Positions 44,710 through 53,295 of a stretch of 64,000 bases of DNA are shown here, piece by piece. This DNA comes from JASHPR01 sp963842355 (GTDB lineage: Bacteria > Actinomycetota > Actinomycetes > Streptosporangiales > Streptosporangiaceae). Every line of letters starts with the position of its first letter. Position 1 is the first letter of the stretch. The DNA lies in the NCBI GenBank assembly GCA_963842355.1, contig CAWJGC010000007.1:682001-746000 (forward strand). The letters run 5' to 3'. A program made the position numbers and the translations under genes. The notes beneath the pieces were generated by a model, which saw nothing but the letters and a program-made list of their open reading frames with translations, did not search any database and was not told the origin of the DNA.

Positions 44710-45047
44710 TCTGCTCCGACCTGGAGGGCGCCGGCGCCGCCCTCATGCAGCCCGAGCCCGAAACCGTCGCAGGGAGTCAGCAGCTTAGGGCCACGTGCGA
44801 GGCCGCTTTCGAGAACATGCGCCTGGACTTTACGTTCCGATTCGACGACATCACCGTCAAAGGCGACCTCGCGGCAGCCAGGGCAGCATGCCAGGGGACG
44901 ATCAGGATCCGCGCTACCGGCGAGACGCAACCAGCGCGTCTCCGGCAGCTGTTCGTTCTGGAACGCACGGGGGGCCACTGGAAGATCACGCAGTGCATGG
45001 ACCAGCAGATGCCGGAGCAGTCAGGAGGGGGCTGCTCCGGCATCTAG
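44706..45047 (+). CDS. NTF2-fold (SnoaL/DUF4440-like) protein, short N-terminus
   Basis: A 113-aa protein. GAALMQPEPETVAGSQQLRA, EAAFENMRLDFTFRFDDI, GDLAAARAACQGTIRI and FVLERTGGHWKITQCMDQ follow the order of the NTF2-like sheet. The first helices that form the mouth of the cone in this family (usually 25-30 residues) are missing, either truncated or replaced by coupling with the cupin gene, which it overlaps by four bases. Activity is unknown. Confidence 0.65.
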   Translation: MICSDLEGAGAALMQPEPETVAGSQQLRATCEAAFENMRLDFTFRFDDITVKGDLAAARAACQGTIRIRATGETQPARLRQLFVLERTGGHWKITQCMDQQMPEQSGGGCSGI

Positions 45048-45107
45048 CGAGTCCGCCATCCGGATTCGGGCACGTTCCGCATCCGCTTGCGGCGCCGGGC
45101 ATGACGC

Positions 45108-45178
45108 GGCTCCGGCTACGCCGACGCATACCTGCCCGTACAGGGGCCGTGCAGGTAGACGTCGGCGTAGCCGGAGCC
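45108..45178. repeat. Long perfect hairpin
   Basis: A 19-bp arm (45108-45126, GGCTCCGGCTACGCCGACG) pairs perfectly with 45160-45178. After a 2-base mismatch the stem continues with TACCTGC/GCAGGTA, around a 15-base loop. It begins 60 bases after the NTF2 stop. It could be a terminator or a mobile palindrome. The remainder of 45048-45422 has no gene. Confidence 0.75.
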
Positions 45179-45422
45179 GTCCGTGTGCCTGCTCTCGGGG
45201 CGCCGGGCGGTCACGGCTCCCGTCCACCGATGCACTGAGGGCAACGTGAAGGCCGGGCCCGCCATCTGACCGAAGCTGCTCAGACATACCGCCTCTGCCG
45301 CCGCCTGCGGTCCGGATCCCCACGCGGACGTGGAAGGAGATCGAACGCTTAACTCGTAGTAACGTCGGCTGCGGGCCCCGTCGCAAAGCGGGGTGTGAGA
45401 CCTAGCCAGCGGAGGTGCCCGG

Positions 45423-45669
45423 ATGGCCGAGCTCCCATCGCCCCCAGACGGGATTGTGCTGACCCACTTCATCGTCTCGGACGATGTCGAGCGCTCTCGG
45501 CGCTTCTACACCGAAGTACTCGGCGGCAGGGTGGCCTTTCCCGGAGATCCAGTCAATGTTGCGCTGGCCAACAGCTGGATCGTCATCAATGGCGGCGGAG
45601 GACCGACCGACGACAAGCCTACGGTCATCCTGGAGACGCCGCGTGATCCCGACCGGGTCAGCAGCTTCC
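45423..45669 (+). pseudogene. VOC/glyoxalase-family protein, 5' part (split by IS66 unit)
   Basis: The N-terminal half (LTHFIVSDDVERSRRFYTEV, WIVINGGGGPTDDKPTV) is a vicinal oxygen chelate domain. It is interrupted after codon 82 by the insertion at 45670. Joined to 51706-51923 the frame is restored exactly: 465 bases, 154 residues, a normal VOC length. Start ATG 45423 follows GGAGG. Confidence 0.88.
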
Positions 45670-45745
45670 GTAACTGGATAGGTCTTTCGGCGGCGGTGAT
45701 CGCTGGTGAGCGGTGGGTAACTGCCGTGGGGCAGGCTGGTCCGCG

Positions 45746-47333
45746 TCAAGTGGTGGCCTGAATTTCTGGGATCCAGGGGTTGTCCAATGGCGGCGCGGGT
45801 GAGTGCGTCGAGGGCGCCGATGCCGTGCCGGTCGGCGGTGGCCAGGTAGGAGCGGATGGCGCAGAAGATCTCGGCTCCGGTCATGGACCGCATGCAGCCG
45901 GAGACTTTGATCCGCAGTTTGCTCATGCGTATGGCCTGCTCAGCTGGGTTGTTGTCGAATGGGACCCGCAGGTCATAGGCAAATCGCAGGTAGTCGCCGG
46001 CCCGGTTCCGCATCCGGCTGGCGAGGGCGTGACGTTTCTTTTCCAGGCTGCTGCGGCGGGCGGCGTTGAGTACGATCCCGGTCTGCGCGGCGTCGGTGAA
46101 GTATTTCTCCTGCTCGGCCAGCAGCGCCGGGCCGATGGCCGTGCGACCGCTAGCGCGAGCGGCCTCGGCTGCGTCTTTCAGCTTGAGCAGCGCCTCGATG
46201 GCCTGCCTGGCCCAGATCACGTCCATCGTGCTGCCGGTCTCGGTGACCGCAGTTAGCTCGCGCAGCAGGTGCGCGTTGCAAAGAGCGTGCCCGGCGACGC
46301 CGTCGTAGGTGTCGTACGGCGCCCAGGCGTCGTGCACCGCGATCCCCGCGAAGGACGGCAGCACCCCGGCGGCGTCCATCCCATCGGTCCCGCGCTTGCC
46401 GTGCACGGTGTGCAGCACGTGGCTGCCGGCCGATGCGGAGTGGACCCAGGCCAGCTTCCCTGCCACCCGGAACCCGGTCTCGTCGAAGTGGGCGACCTCG
46501 CTCGCCAGCAGCGCCTTGATGATCACGTCGATGGCCGGGGAGATGAACGCGGCGATCTTCTTCGCCGCGGCCGCGACCACTGCGGGCGCGGGCTGGCAGC
46601 CGAGCATCTCGCCCAGCGCGGCGCAGGCCCGCTTCCTCGACAGGAACTGCCCGTGCCACAGGTAGGCGGCCAGCGCGGAGAACCGCGGCCCGTACTGGAC
46701 GGGGGCGGCCACCCCGGCCGGGGCGCCTGCCTTGGTGCGCTGCCCGCAGCACGGGCATTCCCGCTCGATCATCTGGTGCTCGGTGACGGTCACCCGCACC
46801 TCGGGTACCTCGGTTACCTGCCGCCGCTCGATCCCGGTCTGCGGCGCGCCGGCCAGCCCGTGACCGCAGCCGCGGCAGACCGCCGGCTCGTACCGGATCA
46901 CGTGGTCAGGGGCATCCGTCAGCTCCATCGTGACACCAGGCTGGCCCTTCGGGCGGCCTGGCTTGCGGCCGGTCTTCTTCCGCAGCGACTTCGGCGCCGG
47001 CTTGCCCAGCCCGTCCGATGACGGCGGCTTGCTGGAGTTCCGCGAGTTCTGGTTCACCTGGGCGGCTAGGGCTTCCGCACGGGCTTCCAGCTCGGCGACC
47101 CTCGCCACCTGCGCCTGCAAGCCCGCGATGATCTCGTCCTTCTCCGCCAGCAGCGCCCGCAGCTGCGCGTTGGCGGCACGTAGCCCCGCGATGACATCGT
47201 CAGGCGATGCGGCCTCACCGGGTACGGGGCGTATCGGGCACAGCCGGCACTTTGCCGCAGCCCCGGCGGTTCGGTTCAACTCGCCTTGTCCGGTCATGTG
47301 CCGCCTTAGGAGCACATTGGGTGGGTGGTTCAC
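45746..47333 (-). pseudogene. tnpC: IS66 family transposase TnpC, frameshift at the 3' end
   Basis: About 520 aa. The N-terminal leucine-rich coil (LRAANAQLRALLAEKDEIIA) is followed by NSRNSSKPPSSDGLGKP and zinc-finger motifs (CRGCGHGLAG, CPCCGQRTKAG). The DDE domain has VAHFDETGFRVAGKLAWVH, VHDAWAPYD and NNPAEQAIRMSKLRIKVSGC. Near 45,780 one frame reads IGQPLDPRNSG and runs past the element end, while the next gives the usual DNPWIPEIQATT-stop at 45746. That indicates a single-base shift. No tnpA/tnpB are present, as in the tnpC-only IS66 group. The N-terminus overlaps the PadR stop. Confidence 0.85.
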
Positions 47334-47839
47334 GGCCCAGGTTGCCCAGTCGCCGAGGGCTTGGTGGAGCCGTATGCCCGCCTCGGCAGCGATCCGTATC
47401 GATCTTGGTCTGCGGAGTGTCGCCGTACTCGCCCCGGTCCTTGGCAGCCCGCGATCGCGCGGTACTTTTCAGCGAGGTCGCGGTAGAACGCCGCCTCCTT
47501 CTCCAGGTGTGCGGCAAGCTCCTCGGGGGTCATCAGCCAGAAGAACACCGAGCGGAGCACGGGCTCCAGCCGCAGCGTGTGGTCCACCTCGACGGCGGTC
47601 AGCCAGCGGCGAACCTCCTCGATGCCGGATGCGGTGGCACGGTAGGTCTTGCGGCGCCGCGGGCCTACGGACTCGATCTGGATAAAGCCGGCGGATTCGA
47701 GTTTGCGCAGCTCGCCGTAGATCTGCGGGTGCCCCGCGGGCCACACGGTGCCGAGCAGGTCCTCGAAGCGCCGGGTGAGATCCCAGCCGCTCGCCGGCTG
47801 CTCTGCCAGGAGGCCGATGAGCGCGTGTCTCAGCGACAT
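47330..47839 (-). CDS. PadR-family transcriptional regulator, altered C-terminus
   Basis: Residues 1-125 are a PadR winged helix and dimer helix (SLRHALIGLLAEQPASGWDL, GHPQIYGELRKLESAGFI, RRRKTYRATASGIEEVRRWL, EKEAAFYRDLAEKYRAIA). After that the frame becomes Arg/Gly-rich, while other frames carry the expected KDRGEYGDTPQT and AEAGIRLHQALADWATWAV end. The C-terminus has therefore been shifted. It is divergent from the SDR genes and probably regulated them. It is cargo inside the IS66 unit. Confidence 0.75.
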   Translation of the reverse strand: MSLRHALIGLLAEQPASGWDLTRRFEDLLGTVWPAGHPQIYGELRKLESAGFIQIESVGPRRRKTYRATASGIEEVRRWLTAVEVDHTLRLEPVLRSVFFWLMTPEELAAHLEKEAAFYRDLAEKYRAIAGCQGPGRVRRHSADQDRYGSLPRRAYGSTKPSATGQPGP

Positions 47840-47956
47840 GAAGTACTCTTATGTTTACGCCGACATGTCACTATTGACGTGTGCCACATGCAGATGAGAT
47901 GATGAAGCCATATGTTCATCCGTAACATGTCTCGGACAGACAATAGGAGGGCTTAA

Positions 47957-48797
47957 ATGACGCAGGCAGCGAAGGGGAACGTATTCATCACGGGAGCGGC
48001 CACGGGCATCGGCGCGGCGACCACGAGGCGATTGGCTGAAGCCGGCTACCGGGTCTTCGCGGGCGTGCACCGGGAAGCTGGCTCGCTGGCGCAGCATCCC
48101 TGGTGTTCAGCCTGTTGCGATCGACGTGACCGACCCATCCGGCGTCGAGAATGCCGCCAAGGTCGTTGAGGAAGCGACTGGCGGGGGCGGGCTGAGGGCG
48201 GTGATCAACAACGCGGGCGTGATCGTCCAGGGTCCGCTCGAGCTTGTGCCGGCGGAGGAGTTGCGCCGCCAGTTCGAGGTCAACACGCTCGGGCCGGCGC
48301 ACGTCATCCAGGCGTTCTTGCCGCTGCTACGAACGGGCAAGGGCCGAATCATCAACATCAGCGCGCCGACCGCCCGCGTGCCGGTCCCGTTCATGGCGCC
48401 GATCGGTGGCAGCAAGGCGGCGCTCGCGTCGTTCTCGGACTCACTCCGGCTGGAGCTCGGCGCCTGGGGCATCCCGGTCACGGTCATCGAGCCCGGCGGG
48501 ACCGACACGGCCATCTTCGGGAAGGCTGAGACCGCGATGCAAGCCGCGCTCGGCGCTGCGGATCCCGCGAAGGTCGCGCTCTACGGCGATCAGCTCGCTG
48601 CTGTCGCGAAGGCAGCCGCCAGGCAGAAGCTCGGTCCAGCCGAGGCGGTGGCTAAGACGATCGTGGCCGCGGTCGAGGCGCGCAAGCCGAAGCGCCGCTA
48701 CGCCGCAGGCTCAGGAGTCGCCATATTCGGAGTGCTGGCGCACGTCCCGGCGAGCCTGCGGGAACGACTTATCAAGACCGTCTTCGGACTGGCCTGA
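47957..48797 (+). pseudogene. Short-chain dehydrogenase/reductase 1, frameshifted
   Basis: MTQAAKGNVFITGAATGIGA carries the SDR nucleotide loop (TGAATGIG). Near 48,095 the frame shifts; the next frame reads GVQPVAIDVTDPSGVENAA, NNAGVIVQGPLELVPAEELR and GRIINISAPTARVPVPFMAP. It keeps the Ser and an altered catalytic region (GGSKAAL; the usual Tyr before SKAA is replaced by Gly-Gly). ATG 47957 has GGAGGG upstream. It is divergent from PadR. Confidence 0.8.
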
Positions 48798-48810
48798 GCC
48801 TCACGTAGCG

Positions 48811-49643
48811 ATGACCGAACCAGCCCGCACCATCGCCCTCATCGGCGCCACCTCGGGCCTCGGGCGCGCCGCTGCCGATCAGCTCGCACAGAGACGGGCA
48901 CGGCCTCATCCTCGTCGGCCGCGACCCCCAGCGCGTCCAGCGGCTCGCCAGGCAGCTGCCGAACGCCGTCGTCATCGGGGCAGACATATCCACCATCGCG
49001 GGCGTCGACCACGCCGCCACGCAGATCGGCAACGCTGTCGATCACTTGGACGCGCTCGTCAACAACGCAGGCGTGATGATCCCCACCCGGCAGACCACCA
49101 GCGAGGGTGCCGAGCTGAACTTCGCCGTCCACCACCTCGCGCCGTACTCGATGACAAGCAAGCTCCTTCCCTTGCTGGTCCGTGGCGCTGGCCGGGTCGT
49201 CAATGTCAACTCCGAAGGCCACCGAGCGCCTCTTTTCGGCGGCGGATCGGTCCGCATCGACTTTGATGACCTGGGCAGCGACGACGGATACGACCCGTTC
49301 CTCGCCTACAGCCGGACCAAGCTCGCCAACCTTCTGTTCAGCTACGAACTCCAGCGACGCCACCCTGAACTGTCAGTCGTCGCCGTGCATCCCGGCATGG
49401 TCCGCACCGACCTCGGTCGCCACTGGCCGCGCATCCAAGTCGCGGCGATGCACGCCATGTCCATCTCAGCCCGCAAAGGCGCTGAGACCCGTGGTATCGC
49501 TTGCAACGGCGCCAGCAGTCGAACGCGGCGCGTACTACAACCGCTTCACCACGACGCGGTCCTCCCCCGAGTCATACGACAACGTCGTCGCCCGCCGCCT
49601 CTGGGAAGTCACCGAAGCCATCCGAGGCCCATTCGGCCAATAG
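48811..49643 (+). pseudogene. Short-chain dehydrogenase/reductase 2, two frameshifts
   Basis: ATG 48811 begins MTEPARTIALIGATSGLGRA (SDR glycine motif). A shift near 48,890 leads to GLILVGRDPQRVQRLARQLP, LDALVNNAGVMIPTRQTTSE, GRVVNVNSEGHRAPLFGGGS and YSRTKLANLLFSYEL (catalytic YxxxK). A second shift near 49,490 leads to ERGAYYNRFTTTRSSPESYD to the stop at 49643. In order these match retinol dehydrogenase-like SDRs. It lies 13 bases after SDR 1. Confidence 0.8.
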
Positions 49644-49751
49644 GCCAAGCCGCTGGACATCCCCACCCAGCGGGCTGTCAACCGCCCGCCAGACCCACGT
49701 GCTTGAATCGCCCCGGCGAGGGTGCGCGCCTTCGACGAGCTGTTCCGTGCC

Positions 49752-49782
49752 GGCCATACGCATGAGCAAACTGCGGATCAAA
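49752..49782 (+). pseudogene. IS66 tnpC remnant, 5' piece
   Basis: The codons for AIRMSKLRIK match tnpC of the left copy. The sequence breaks at the IS110 boundary and resumes at 51556. Confidence 0.8.
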
Positions 49783-49942
49783 AGATGACATGCATCGGGC
49801 GCCCCGCTGGGGGTCGTTGGCGCTGAGCCGGCCGGGTCGCTGCCCGCGCGGGAGACCTCCCCAGCTCAGACGCGTCACGATTAACCGCGTAAGCATTCGC
49901 GTGCGGGGCGCTGGAGCGCCCCGGGAGCTTGAGGAGGTCCCG

Positions 49943-50980
49943 ATGCCCATCGTAGGCGGGCTCGACATCCACCGGAAGCAGATCACCTTCGACTATCTCG
50001 ACACCGTGACCGGGGAGGCGAGCCGCGGCCAGGTCGCCCCGGCCGACCGGGAGCACCTGCGCGCCTGGCTGGCGCGGTTCGCGGGCCGCGGCGACGTCGG
50101 GTTCGCGCTGGAGGGGTGCACCGGGTGGCGGTATGTCGCCGAGGAGCTGGCCGCGGCCGGGGTCGCCGCGCATGTCGGCGAGCCGGCTGACACCGCGGCG
50201 GCCCGCGGCCGCAAGCGGCATGCCAAGACCGATAAGACCGACTCGCGGCACCTGCGGCAGCTGCTGGCCGAGGGCCGGCGGCCGGAGTGCTGGATTCCGC
50301 CCGGGCAGGTCCTGGAGTGCCGGGCGCTGCTGGAGACCTATCATGACCTGCGCCGCGAGCACACCGCGTGGGTGCAGCGCATCCACGCGGTGTTCTTCCA
50401 CCAGGGCGCCCCGGCGCTGGGCGAGGGCGCGCTGCGCACCGAGGCGGGCCTGGCGGCGCTGCGGCAGGCCGCGGCCGCGCACCTGTCGCCGGCCGGGCAG
50501 CTGCAGGTCGCCACCGCCCTGGAGGTGCTCACCTGCCTGGAGGGCCGCCTGCAGGTGCTGCGGCACCAGCTGCTGCAGGCCGCCAGGCACCTCACCGGCG
50601 CGAAGGTGCTCGCCGCCCGGCTGTACGGGGCCGGGCCGGTCACCGCCCTGGCGATGACCTGCTGGCTGGCCGGCGCGGGCCGGTTCTCCTCCTCGCGCAA
50701 GGCGGTCCGGTTCGCCGGGCTGGACATCACCGTCTACTCCTCCGACCACAAGCGCTCCCCCGGGCACCTGTCCCGGCAAGGGCCGGCAGTCCTGCGCTGG
50801 GCGGTGTATGAGGCCGGCAAGACCCACGCCCGCGCCTGCGCCCCCGACCACGCTTACTACGCCCAGGTCAAAGACCGCAAGGACGGCAAGATCGCGGCCT
50901 TGTCGGAAGCCCGCAAGATCGTCCGGCAGGCCTGCCACATCCTGGCCGAGCTCGGCGACGACGCGCTCACCGCCGCCTGA
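49943..50980 (+). CDS. IS110 family transposase (DEDD recombinase)
   Basis: A 345-aa transposase. The N-terminal RuvC-like DEDD domain has VGGLDIHRKQITFDYLDT, VGFALEGCTGWRYVAEEL and RHAKTDKTDSRHLRQLLAEG. The C-terminal Tnp_20 domain has KVLAARLYGAGPVTALAMTC, FSSSRKAVRFAGLDITVYSS and HLSRQGPAVLRWAVYEAGKT. ATG 49943 has GAGGAGG upstream and starts the DEDD strand; an earlier start at 49790 would add 51 unrelated residues. The reading frame is intact, so this copy could be active. Confidence 0.92.
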   Translation: MPIVGGLDIHRKQITFDYLDTVTGEASRGQVAPADREHLRAWLARFAGRGDVGFALEGCTGWRYVAEELAAAGVAAHVGEPADTAAARGRKRHAKTDKTDSRHLRQLLAEGRRPECWIPPGQVLECRALLETYHDLRREHTAWVQRIHAVFFHQGAPALGEGALRTEAGLAALRQAAAAHLSPAGQLQVATALEVLTCLEGRLQVLRHQLLQAARHLTGAKVLAARLYGAGPVTALAMTCWLAGAGRFSSSRKAVRFAGLDITVYSSDHKRSPGHLSRQGPAVLRWAVYEAGKTHARACAPDHAYYAQVKDRKDGKIAALSEARKIVRQACHILAELGDDALTAA

Positions 50981-51544
50981 CCGGCCCCCAGCCAAGGTGA
51001 CCATCGCGGTGACGCGCCACCGGAGGACACGCCGGCAGCCGCACGCACAGATGGGGCACAACCGCGGCCAGCTCCTGCCAGGAGACCGCCAGCCCGCGCC
51101 AGCCACCCCTTGCCGCGCAAGGGATCACGCGGGACAGCCTGAAAAGACCGAGCGGCCGCATCCCCCGCACGCGGAGGACACCCAATCCATCATCATGTCG
51201 CCGGGCGCAGCCACGCGCCCGCGGGCCCAGGTAAGCCTGGCTGCCTCCGCGCCCCCCGTCCCCGCCACCAGACCGGTCACCCCCGCCCTCTGAACACAAG
51301 GAACCTCCCGCCACACCCCAGGCCCCGACCGCAACCATCCACGCGCTCCCCGTCCCCTGCCCCCGATGATCTTGCTCCCGGCCAGGCGCGTCAAGGGCGC
51401 CCACGGCGCCGCTACGCGGGCGCTATGCGCCCCTTGACCCGCCCGCCCGCTCGCAAGACCCGGCAGCAATCAGGGAACAAGGAGCAGACTGACCTTGCCC
51501 GCAACCACCCAGACACCCCAGCCCCGGCCTCTTGCGCTGCTCAA
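50981..51544 (+). ncRNA. Non-coding end of IS110; candidate bridge RNA region
   Basis: About 565 bases between the transposase stop and the right sub-terminal repeat hold no supported gene. In IS1111-type elements the guide (bridge) RNA lies downstream of the transposase. This is by position only; loops were not folded. Confidence 0.3.
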
Positions 51545-51555
51545 CCGATGCAGGT

Positions 51556-51697
51556 AAGTCTCCGGCTGCATGCGGTCCTGAGCGGAGCCGAGATCTTCTG
51601 CGCCATCCGCTCCTACCTGGCCACCGCCGACCGGCACGACATCGACGCACTCACCGCTCACGAGTGATCACCGCCGCCGAAAGACCTATCCAGTTAC
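51556..51697 (+). pseudogene. IS66 tnpC remnant, 3' piece, with terminal repeat
   Basis: The frame reads GAEIFCAIRSYLATADRHDI and then ends in ALTAHE-stop, matching the C-terminus of the left tnpC but with an internal deletion. It is followed at once by the IS66 terminal repeat to 51697. Confidence 0.85.
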
Positions 51698-51705
51698 CAG
51701 CTTCC

Positions 51706-51923
51706 TTAATATCCGGGTTAAAGACATCGAGGCCGTGTACGCCGAATGGAGCGCCCGGGGTGCTGAATTCCTGACGCCGCCGAAACAGCACCAGTTCGAG
51801 AAGCGCTGCTACATCCGCGATCCCGACGGTCATCTGATCGAAGTGGGGCAAACCACGGACCCAGAGGGTGACTGGTCGCCCGATCACTGGCCGTCGAGTA
51901 CGCCCGCCGAGGAGTCCGAGTGA
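51706..51923 (+). pseudogene. VOC/glyoxalase-family protein, 3' part
   Basis: The frame reads LNIRVKDIEAVYAEWSARGA and CYIRDPDGHLIEVGQTTDPE to TGA 51923. It is the C-terminal half of the protein begun at 45423, with the metal-ligand end typical of VOC domains (DPDGHLIEV). Confidence 0.88.
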
Positions 51924-52000
51924 ATGCCGAGATCACCGGCGAAATCGCTCACATCGACGGCGGCCGGTCCCCCGGACACGAGCGTCGATCCACCGCGTGA
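51920..52000 (+). pseudogene. C-terminal scrap of an SDR oxidoreductase
   Basis: NAEITGEIAHIDGGRSPG is the usual SDR ending (ITGE.IHVDGG). It overlaps the VOC stop (GTGA), as a coupled gene would, but only 26 codons remain and none of the upstream domain is present. Confidence 0.45.
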
Positions 52001-52046
52001 CGCTGAGGAGGGTTCGGTCATGGCGTAATGGGGCCTGGACGCCCTG

Positions 52047-52415
52047 CTAACGGGCCTGGCGGGTAACCGGCAGGCCGAGGAACCGGGCGAACTCGGCGGC
52101 GATCATCTTGGATGTGGCCGCCGACGGCGCGGTGATGTAGATGACGGGGATGTCGCTGCCCGAGCGGGGATAGCGCCGCCGGTGGATGACCTCGGTCATC
52201 TTGCCCAGCTGCGTGATTGCGGTGGTCTCGACGACCAGCAGCCGGGAGTGGTGATCAAGCCGGTCCTCGTCGTAACCGGACCGTTTATCGTCATCCAGTC
52301 TCATCCATGCGTCGTCAGCGAGCAGTTCCGGCACGGCGGGCACCTCGTCGGCGAAGCGCCGCCAGCCCCCGGCGTGGTGAGCTGCCGGCGCTCTTCGCCA
52401 GGTGCCCCGGTTCAC
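52047..52415 (-). pseudogene. Fragment of a TniB-like ATP-binding transposition protein
   Basis: The frame includes LLVVETTAITQLGKMTEVIH, PVIYITAPSAATSKMIAAEF and ARFLGLPVTRQAR, the first part of TniB/AAA transposition ATPases of actinomycetes. It stops before the Walker B region. A further untranslatable stretch up to 52577 may be more debris. Confidence 0.45.
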
Positions 52416-52577
52416 TGTCCTCGGTGTTCACCAGCGCTTGTCCGCTTCCGATAGACATCGAGGAGCTGGACCTCGCGGGGCGCCGGGCTCCGGTGAAGGC
52501 GAAGGGCGCGGCCGTGCGGCGCCGGGTCGGCCGGGCGCGGGAGGACTTCGTGCTGGAGACGATCTACTGGGATGCCG

Positions 52578-52609
52578 GTGGGCCCGGCACCAACAGGTGC
52601 CGGGCCCAC
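52578..52609 (-). terminator. Terminator of the cold-shock gene
   Basis: GTGGGCCCGGCACC (52578-52591), loop AACA and GGTGCCGGGCCCAC (52596-52609) form a perfect 14-bp stem 40 bases after the cspA stop. There is no U tract. Confidence 0.75.
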
Positions 52610-52649
52610 GTCTTGCTGTTATCCCTTGGCAGGCCTGGCCTGCCGTGGC

Positions 52650-52850
52650 TCAGGCGGCGCGGACGCGGGTGGCCTGCGGGCCCTTCGGGCCTTGAGTCAC
52701 CTCGAACTCCACGTGCTGGTTCTCCTCGAGGCTGCGGAAGCCGTAGCCGTCAATCTCGGAGTAGTGCACGAAGACGTCCGGTCCGTCGGTGCGGGAGATG
52801 AAGCCGTAGCCCTTTTCCGCGTTGAACCACTTGACGGTTCCCTGTGTCAT
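52650..52850 (-). CDS. cspA: Cold-shock protein, CspA family
   Basis: A 66-aa OB-fold single-stranded nucleic acid-binding protein. TQGTVKWFNAEKGYGFISR contains RNP1 (KGYGFI), and DVFVHYSEIDG contains RNP2 (VFVHYS). GPKGPQATRVRAA is the normal end. ATG 52850 has AAGGAG just upstream; the longer frame to 52994 is not conserved. Family members act as RNA chaperones and are often regulated through long leaders. It is monocistronic with its own terminator. Confidence 0.95.
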   Translation of the reverse strand: MTQGTVKWFNAEKGYGFISRTDGPDVFVHYSEIDGYGFRSLEENQHVEFEVTQGPKGPQATRVRAA

Positions 52851-53295
52851 GTCGCTCCTTACAGGGGCTGGATACGAGTCCGCACGGTGCGGTCCCCGGG
52901 CCGGTTCTCGACGCGACTTCCCCAGATCCCTGAAGCGGCGCGCCCGCAACATCGTTCTCCGCGAGCGTGCAGGTGACACGAACACACAAGACAACTACGA
53001 CCGCCTGGCGTAACCGATCCGGTGCCCGGTTCATTCCCGCCCAGCGGTTGCAAAAGCTTCGTCGTGGGAGACCGCGCCAGATCGGGCCGTTCTGCGTGCC
53101 GGGCGCCAGTGGCGACGCGACCGCACGGAGGTCGTGTCGGCTGAGCCGATCGCAGAGAGTAACCGACTCGCTGAAGGAAGCCCGCGTTCTGGGGCGCGAT
53201 CATCGCCGACCTGGCGAGCTGGCTGCTGAGTATCACCCTGTGCGACAAGCGCCACGACCGGGAGCCCAGCTAGCCACCCTTTCTGACCTCCGCAC
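52851..53295. other. Intergenic, probable cspA leader
   Basis: No supported gene. By family habit part of this region may be a long cspA 5' leader on the minus strand, but no clear cold-box motif is seen. Confidence 0.3.

Larger units (their letters stand above)
49784..51555. mobile_element. IS110-family element, IS1111 group, nested in IS66 remnant
   Basis: Sub-terminal inverted repeats TGCATCGG (49791-49798) and CCGATGCA (51545-51552) lie about 7 and 3 bases from the tips, the geometry of the IS1111 group. The IS66 tnpC sequence is continuous on either side once the element is removed. Exact tips are uncertain by a few A residues. Confidence 0.75.
45670..51697. mobile_element. IS66-bounded composite transposon (6,028 bp)
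   Basis: Both outer ends read inward GTAACTGGATAGGTCTTTCG and continue identically for about 32 bases. The 8-bp direct repeat CAGCTTCC flanks the unit (45662-45669, 51698-51705), the duplication length of the IS66 family. The left end carries a tnpC gene with its 3' end outward. The right end carries the 3' remnant of an inverted second copy. Between them lie PadR, two SDR genes and a nested IS110 element. Confidence 0.88.
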
